Shown one piece after another: positions 57,830 to 64,000 of a stretch of 64,000 bases of DNA. The position numbers were made by a program, and so were the translations under genes. The notes beneath the pieces were generated by a model. It worked only from the letters and a program-made list of their open reading frames with translations. It was not told the origin of the DNA and did no database searches. Each line of letters begins with the position of its first letter. Positions within the stretch are counted from its first letter, which is position 1. The DNA comes from Corynespora cassiicola (taxonomy: Eukaryota; Ascomycota; Dothideomycetes; Pleosporales; Corynesporascaceae): positions 310,001 to 374,000 of the forward strand of contig JAEUWY010000006.1 of the NCBI GenBank assembly GCA_022059125.1, given 5' to 3'.

Positions 57830-59546
57830 ATGGCCACAACTCCAGGGCCCGTGTTGGCTCAAACGCCGTCGAATATATCCTCTGCCGACGGCGCACCACG
57901 TGAGAAGGCACAGCAGAGCGCAGATGACCTCAAGACTTCAAGAGAAGCCCTTGGCGACCTGGAAAAGGGCCTCGACAACGATCCATCAGAACAACCTGCG
58001 GACCGGAACTTCTTGGTGGAATTCGACGGCCCAGACGACCCTGATAACCCCAAGAACTGGAGCACAAGACGACGATGGGCCATTACCATATCCATGGGCC
58101 TGCTCGTCTTCACGGTGACGTTTGCAAGCTCCATCTTCAGCGTCAACATTGGCGTCGTGAGCGAAAAGTTCAACGTCTCCGTCGTCACCGCAACGCTCGG
58201 CGTGGCCCTCTTCGTGCTGGTAAGTGGCCATGGAATCCCAAACTCAATTCCAATTCCTGTGCGGCTCTAGCTAACACGTGCACGCCATATGCGTAGGGCT
58301 TCGTCTTTGGCCCTCTCATCTTCGGTCCCATGTCTGAACTCCTCGGCCGTCGCACACCCCTCTTCGTCGGCTACGCCCTCTTCGCCCTCTTCCAGATCCC
58401 CGTCGCCGTCGCGCAAAACATTGCCACCATCTGTGTCGGCCGCTTCCTGGGCGGCTTCTTCGCCGCAGCCCCGCTCTCCGTGGTTGGCGGTGCCCTGGCT
58501 GACCTGTGGGATCCCATCCCCAGGGCGTATGCCATCTGCGTCTTCGCGGCCGGGGGGTTCGCCGGGCCCGTCGCGGGGCCCATTGCAGGCGGCTTCATCA
58601 CCGAGTCGCACCTCGGGTGGAGGTGGACGTCCTGGATCACGCTCATCATGGCCGCCCTGTTCGGTGCCGTGGGCCTCTGGGTCATTCCCGAGACGTCGGC
58701 GGCGCGCATCTTGCAGGTGCGCGCGGCTAGGTTGCGGAGGGAGAGCGGAAACCCAGAGTTCCACTCAAAGGCCGACGCGAACAAGTTCTCGCTCGAGACG
58801 GTGCTGTCGGTGTACCTGATCCGGCCGTTCAAGATGGTGGTCCAGGAGCCCATCCTCGCCCTCATGACCGCCTACATGAGTTTTCTGTACGGCATCGTAT
58901 ACCTCCTCTTCGAAGCCGTGAGTTCCCCTCTCCCCCCGAAATGCGAGAAACGCCCATGGCTAATGTATGCTGCATCCAGTACCCCGTCTCCTTCATGCAA
59001 GAGCGCGGTTGGAGCCTCGGCGTCTCCAACCTCCCCTTCGCCGCCTTCATCGTCGGCATCCTCCTGGGCGCCGCCCTGATCGCCTACAGCACCGCAACAA
59101 ACTTCACCCGCTCCTTCCACGCGCACGGCAAGTGCATCCCTGAGGAGCGCCTCCCGCCCATGATCGTCGGCGCCGTCGCCCTCCCCGCCGGCCTGTTCTG
59201 GTTCGCGTGGACCTCGGATCCGGACATCACGTGGGTGCCGCAGGTGCTCGCCACGGCTCTGATTGGCCTGGGATGCATGGTGCCATTCTGGCAGGGCATG
59301 TCGTACCTGATTGACTGCTATGGCTTCTACTCCAACAGCGCCATCGCCATCAATACCTTCATCCGCTCCTTTTTTGGCGCGTTTTTCCCGCTGTTTACGC
59401 ACGGCATGTATGCTGATTTGGGGGTGCCGTGGGCGACGAGCTTGCTGGGGTTTATCTGTGTGGCGTTCGTGCCGGTGCCGGTGCTGTTTTATGTGTATGG
59501 GGCGAGGATTAGGGAGAGGAGTAAGTGGGCACCTACTGCGCCGTGA
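57830..59546 (+). CDS. MFS exporter, DHA1 family (drug/polyamine type)
   Basis: Three exons, 57830-58219, 58297-58917 and 58980-59546, encode 525 residues. The N-terminus ends in DPDNPKNWSTRRRW, the usual lead into helix 1 of fungal DHA1 transporters. Family motifs present are FGPMSELLGRRTP (motif A type, between helices 2 and 3), VGRFLGGFFAAAPLSVVGG (helix 4), GFAGPVAGPIAGG (antiporter motif C, helix 5) and WRWTSWI. Twelve helices are visible. These proton antiporters export drugs, fungicides, polyamines or secondary metabolites; the substrate cannot be read. Both introns fall in phase 0. There is no biosynthetic cluster next to it, so it is probably a general exporter. Confidence 0.9.
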
Positions 59547-61013
59547 TACCCTTGGATAGAAGAATAGAGGATAGATTTTTGTTCCAGCATGGACGGAAAA
59601 CGTTTTGTTAGAAAGTTTATGACAATGTCACTTGTATGGTTGACGGGACTTGGAAAAAGGGAATGAACGGAATACTTTAATTTCGTCTCTCATCAGGTGA
59701 CAACCCCCTATTATCTTCCAGCATCACTGCAAAATGGTAAAATCTACTTAATTTTAGACATCAAACCGCAATTTTGTCATTCGCAGCAATGCTTGCCTAT
59801 TGGCCTAGTCCAAGGCACACAGATTCTGCGGCTTAGTGTGAAGACTTGAACAAGGATCTTTTGCTATACCGAATTTTCAAGAGATCTCAGCGCATCAGCA
59901 CTCAGTCACCCCTCGTGTATCTCCAGCCCTATCCCCAAGCCCTCCAACCAGCACACTAATCTCCACATAACCCCCTTCATACAAGGAACGCCCCATTTTA
60001 CTGGAATTTTTCAGGGTCCGGCATCCACCCCCCGTCCAATCCAACCCAAAATGAGCACTTTTATCTACAACGTATACCACCACATCCTAGCAACCCAACC
60101 CAAAGTAAAAGAGCCCAACCCGAACAGTATCCACAAAAAGAAAAAACATTGCAGAAAACAATAGTGGTCCCTAGTCCCTAGCCAAAAAAAGAAAGCATCT
60201 CATTTCCTTTTTTTCATAAACCCGGGAGATAAAAGTCCGAAAAAGAAAGAAAAGAAACTGGGCCCGTTGCGTTGGCAACCCGCACGCAAACGCGCGCGCG
60301 TAACCTATAGGGGAAATTACATGGCTCCGTACACTCATACTCGTCTGCCCATACACGCAGACACACACACACACACACATACATACAGCCATGCAGACAT
60401 ACAGAAATACACAAAACCGTGGCTACATTCCTCCTTCTTTTCTTTCAGCGCCAAAATGCGTGAAAAAAAGGTACCATAAATGAAAGAAAAAAAAGAGGAA
60501 AGCAGAAAGAAAGGAAAAGGTGAAGGGGGAGTATATAAAGAATCATCAACATCCTAACCAAAACAAAACTCATCCTTTTTTTCCCACTCAGAACATGGCG
60601 ATGCAAAACAAGACGTGCCACTCTCCATCATCTCCCTTTACGCAACAAAAAGGAAACATCGGAAAGGAATAGCAGCTTGACGCGGGGATGATCTATGGTA
60701 TGGATGGGGCCGTGCGTGGTCTATGACAGGGTAAGACAGGACAAGGAAAAAAGGAGAAAGGGGAGACGGTAGCAAAAGAGAGAGGGAGAGAAAAAAAAAA
60801 GGAAAAGCCCGTCTTCAAACCAAGCAGCATCGCCATCCATCGTCATCGACATCGACATCATCGCAAGTACAAAAAGTGCGGGGGGTATGTATAAGGAAAC
60901 CGACCATCTCACCCACCCGACCATCCAAAACCCATAGAAGAAAGAAAACAAACCCAGATAGTTGGAGAGAGAAAAAGTGCCACAAAGCCCTACGCTCCGC
61001 AACACCTCCCTCT
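59547..61013. other. Intergenic region, 3' flanks
   Basis: Non-coding, with A-rich and CA-repeat DNA near 60361-60380 and purine-rich tracts at 60480-60560. It lies between two convergent genes. No gene is seen. Confidence 0.55.
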
Positions 61014-63053
61014 CTACCTCCTCCCCAACCTCCCCCCAAACCTCCCTCTGCTTTCCTCTTCCTCACTATCCTCATACTCATCCTCATACCCCGCCACCCT
61101 CCCCAACTTCCGCGTCGCCTGCCTAGGCCCCGCCGCTCGACTAATCACCTCCTCCCCCCTCCTCCTCAGCGAATGCTCCGCCAGCCCTATCCCCAGCCCC
61201 AGCCCCTGCGCTTGCCCCTGTGTCTGCGCCGAGACCCTAGGCAGGGCATCCTGCCGCGTGCGCTCGTCCCAAAAGTCTGCCGTCGCCCCAGCCGTAGCAC
61301 CAACCGCAGAGCCCGCCGTCGCCGAAGTCGCAAAAGGATTCCCCGCATGCTGCTGCACCCCCGCCGAGTTTGGCGGCTGCGCAAAGGGATTCTCAGGGCG
61401 ATAGGTGTCGTGGTGATTGCGAGTCGAGTAGTTAGTCGGCGGCGCGGGGGCCGGGACCAAGAGTGGGGGCGGATTCTGGTAGTGTGACGTCGCAGTGGGA
61501 GGTGCGCGGGTCGAGTACGGCGACGTGGGAGGAGGGGGATTGTCTTGGATGATGGAGACGCCTCCGCGCTGGGAGACGGAGTTGCGACGGCCTAGGGCGC
61601 CGCCGCGGGGGTCCCAGTATTGGGGGTCCGCCTGCTTTTGGCGGAGGAGTCCGGCGCGCTCTTCGCGGTCGCGCTCGTCGGCTCGGGCGCGCTCTTCGGC
61701 CATGACGGCTTCTTCGTTGGCGAGGAGGTGCTTGCGGGTCTCGGCTTCTGCGCGGGAGATGGAGCGGCGGCGGCGGTGGTGGCTGCTTGTGCCGCCAATG
61801 TTGAAGTCGCGGGTGGGTGGGCGAGGGTCGCGGTCGCGCTCACGCTCACGCTCACGCTCACGTCGGCTTGCCCTAGCCTCGGCGGCCTTGACCTCTTCTT
61901 TGGCCCGAGCAATGTCATCCTTGATTTTCTGCTTGCGGCGCTTGTCCTCGTCAGCTTTCTGCCTTTCTTCCTCGATTCGTCGCCTGTCGTCTTCGGCTCG
62001 CCATCTTTCCTCGTCGGCTCGCCGCCTGTCGTTTTCGGCCTTTTGCCTTTGGCGCTCTCTGTCGGCACGCTCATCCTCTTCGAACCTGACCTTCTTCTGC
62101 TCTTCTTCTCTCGCGCGCTTCTTCTCTTCCTCCTTTTGGAGTTGCTCGGCGTAGGCGCGATCAGCATCCTCCTGGCGACTCTTTTCCAGGTTCTGCCTAC
62201 GCAATTGGTCGCGGGCGTTGGCCCGACCGATGACCTCGGGAGCGTAAGAGGCAGAGGCAGACGGAGTACTGAAGCTCGAGTAGCTCAGAGGAGTAAGCCC
62301 GTCAGGGGCCAAGGCGTCTAGTGTCGTCTTTTGAGGCTGAACCACCTTGGTCTTGAAGGGATCGGCGCGCGATGGCTTTGAAGACGTTGGTGTTTGCTGG
62401 TGGACAATGGCAGGCTGCTGTCGGGCGGTCCTGTTCCGCAATGTGGGCGAGTCGGGTTCCGACACATGATACAAGGACGGAGTTTGGCTCGATGTAAAGG
62501 ATGAGGCTGAGGAAGCGTGGCGGTGGTGGCTGGGGAGAGCAGTCCTAGAGTACGAAGGATCGAAGGCGACAGGGGGGACGGTAGCCTCCGGGTAGCCAGT
62601 CCGGACCCTGTTGGACGAAGCGTCAGATCCAGGAGAGTCGATGGTGCCTTCATTGGATGCAATAGACGAAGCGCCGAGCGAAGACCTCTTGTACCTAGTT
62701 TGGAAGGAGACGGATGGAGGGTACTTTTTGGACTTCCTGGAGCCAACCTCGATGACAATTTCGGGCTTGATGGCGCGGGAGCCGTCGCGGAACGAATTTC
62801 GTCTCCCGCTAGAGCTAGGCCGGTGCTGCTCTACATGATAGGTGCCGGAACCATTCGGTGTGGGTGGATCGATGGAGGAGGGAGAGGAAGTGCTGTCACG
62901 GGAACTAGGAGAAGGCATATAGTACTGGCGCGTCTCCCGGGTCACCTTGGAGCACAGGCTGGCTGAGGTGGCTTTGCGGCAGCGAGTGGTATGCTCGTAC
63001 TTTTCGCTGCGGCCGTTGTCCCCAATGTAGACACGCTCCTCGATCTTGCACAT
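61014..63053 (-). CDS. Large Arg/Glu-rich coiled-coil protein with conserved fungal N-terminus
   Basis: One exon, 679 residues. The first 50 residues (MCKIEERVYIGDNGRSEKYE, then ..CRKATSASLCSKVTRETRQ) match a fungal N-terminal pattern I have seen repeatedly: a start with M-C, a G-R step and a Cys-containing second half. Its function is unknown to me. Residues 70-300 are Ser/Pro/Thr-rich and disordered. Residues 305-480 form a long charged coiled coil of E/R/K/Q/D (blocks such as EEEKKRAREEEQKK, RRIEEERQKADED). The C-terminal part is Pro/Gly/Ala-rich and ends in acidic DEYEDSEEEES. I start at the MCKIEE methionine; the frame extends 25 codons further but without a good ATG. No enzymatic motif is seen. 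Confidence 0.83.
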   Translation of the reverse strand: MCKIEERVYIGDNGRSEKYEHTTRCRKATSASLCSKVTRETRQYYMPSPSSRDSTSSPSSIDPPTPNGSGTYHVEQHRPSSSGRRNSFRDGSRAIKPEIVIEVGSRKSKKYPPSVSFQTRYKRSSLGASSIASNEGTIDSPGSDASSNRVRTGYPEATVPPVAFDPSYSRTALPSHHRHASSASSFTSSQTPSLYHVSEPDSPTLRNRTARQQPAIVHQQTPTSSKPSRADPFKTKVVQPQKTTLDALAPDGLTPLSYSSFSTPSASASYAPEVIGRANARDQLRRQNLEKSRQEDADRAYAEQLQKEEEKKRAREEEQKKVRFEEDERADRERQRQKAENDRRRADEERWRAEDDRRRIEEERQKADEDKRRKQKIKDDIARAKEEVKAAEARASRRERERERERDRDPRPPTRDFNIGGTSSHHRRRRSISRAEAETRKHLLANEEAVMAEERARADERDREERAGLLRQKQADPQYWDPRGGALGRRNSVSQRGGVSIIQDNPPPPTSPYSTRAPPTATSHYQNPPPLLVPAPAPPTNYSTRNHHDTYRPENPFAQPPNSAGVQQHAGNPFATSATAGSAVGATAGATADFWDERTRQDALPRVSAQTQGQAQGLGLGIGLAEHSLRRRGEEVISRAAGPRQATRKLGRVAGYEDEYEDSEEEESRGRFGGRLGRR

Positions 63054-64000
63054 GGCTTCGGGAGCTGTCCGAGGTGCTTGTGGTAGCGGTCGAGGCGAGG
63101 GTGTCGAAGGGGTGTGAGTATACCTCAACCTTCCGAGACGGGTAGGTTGGGGTTTCCGGGGCTAGCGTTGGCCTTGCGATGGGAGAGAAATGGATCCCGA
63201 AAGCAATTCCGAAGCTAAGGGGTGATGGTGGGAGGGGCGGGAAGCGTGCAGTGAATTGCAAAGAATGCTCGGTATGAGCGCAGAGGTATGCTGCTATGAG
63301 GGGTAAATCAAGGAGTCATAAACGTCTTCTCGTGTGCTCTTACGGTTTCGGGTTGCGAGGGACGGGGAGGTCGATGACTATTTAAGGGAGCAGGTGACGG
63401 CCCAACTGAGACAAGCCGCCAGGTTGGATGAGTGTACTGGTAAGAGGAGGCGAGGTCGGATTGGGACGAGGTGTAAGAAGCGACCACACTGAGGCAAAAA
63501 ATGATGTGCAGATGGCGGTGCAGAGGGTATGCAGAGGGTATGCAAGCAAGAGGGGACCAGCCCTACCGGGGCGCGGCAGGTTATATGTGGCCCGGAGGGG
63601 GAGTGGGCGAAGCGCAGACTGTAGCCTGAAGGCGCGCTGCGAATGGCCGGGGCAGAGAAATGAGAACGCTCAGCACGCCCATAGCGCGAGACAAGGCCCG
63701 GAGCAAAAAACGAGGAAAAAACGAGCCAGGCGGCGGCGGCGGGCGGGCGCGCAGGGCAGGACAGGGCAGGGCAATGCAGCATGGAGCCCATGGAGCCATG
63801 GCAGCCGGCGGATGAGCGAGGGCCACAGCCGTGGGGTCCATATGTTCTGTTCTGCGAACCAGTGCAACAGGCGCAAGCAGCGCGCCGCCATGCACTGCCC
63901 CGGAACAGGACAGGAGGGTCAGGATGGGACAGGGAGGGGAGGGGGGCCACGGCCCAAGAGCGCGCCCTGCGAGCAGACGACCAGACGGCGAGACGACGGG
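63054..64000. other. Upstream region of the coiled-coil gene, GC-rich
   Basis: The window ends here. There is G/C-rich simple sequence near 63740-63780 (GGGCA/GGACA steps) and no gene-like frame. Confidence 0.5.

Noticed and set aside
58267..58764. Minus-strand frames antisense to the DHA1 exporter
   Set aside because: They are shadows of the C-rich coding strand.

Overview
The window is nuclear DNA of a filamentous ascomycete (Pezizomycotina; a Dothideomycete is my best guess, not proven). The evidence is protein genes on both strands with short GT..AG introns of about 45-100 bp, C-rich third codon positions, an augmin-type subunit (absent from budding yeast), fungal NLR-like STAND proteins and small cysteine-rich secreted proteins. 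I found no rRNA, tRNA, CRISPR array or prokaryotic operon. Exon coordinates in the evidence fields were derived by hand from reading frame and splice sites.

Left arm (1-14.2 kb) is GC-rich and mostly conserved: a STEEP1-like protein (-), a Fhit-like HIT hydrolase (+), thymidylate synthase (-), a probable HAUS3/augmin subunit (+), a charged hypothetical protein (+) and a four-helix membrane protein (+). Thymidylate synthase and the augmin-like gene share a short divergent promoter containing a perfect MluI cell-cycle box.

The middle (14.2-45.5 kb) is a mosaic accessory region in which AT-rich blocks alternate with GC-rich ones. It holds an intact hydrolase-NACHT-ankyrin protein (NLR1), a Ulp1-like cysteine protease, a truncated ankyrin pseudogene with an 18-bp minisatellite at its end, a heavily broken GC-rich pseudogene abutting it head to head, two paralogous C2H2 zinc-finger genes flanking a SUMO-interacting-motif/zinc protein, several short coding relics, and a second NLR (NLR2) that is complete except for one in-frame TAG. 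Most nonsense codons here are TAA/TAG/TGA reachable from CAA/CAG/CGA by one C-to-T change, which fits but does not prove RIP-type mutation. The region looks like an allorecognition/immunity-type island under gene birth and decay.

Right arm (45.5-64 kb) starts with two tandem paralogous secreted 8-cysteine mini-proteins (effector candidates). Next is a divergent pair of an intracellular GH3 beta-glucosidase and a sugar-porter MFS transporter, which together would import and hydrolyse a beta-linked oligosaccharide. It continues with a single-pass surface protein carrying an uninterrupted (CAA)33 polyglutamine tract, a hypothetical gene, a DHA1 drug/polyamine-type MFS exporter and a large Arg/Glu-rich coiled-coil protein.

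The strongest leads are the NLR pair (one intact, one with a single nonsense codon that would leave only a hydrolase fragment), the breakpoint at about 24.64 kb where two pseudogenes both lose their 5' ends, the paired effector candidates, and the beta-glucosidase/transporter module.
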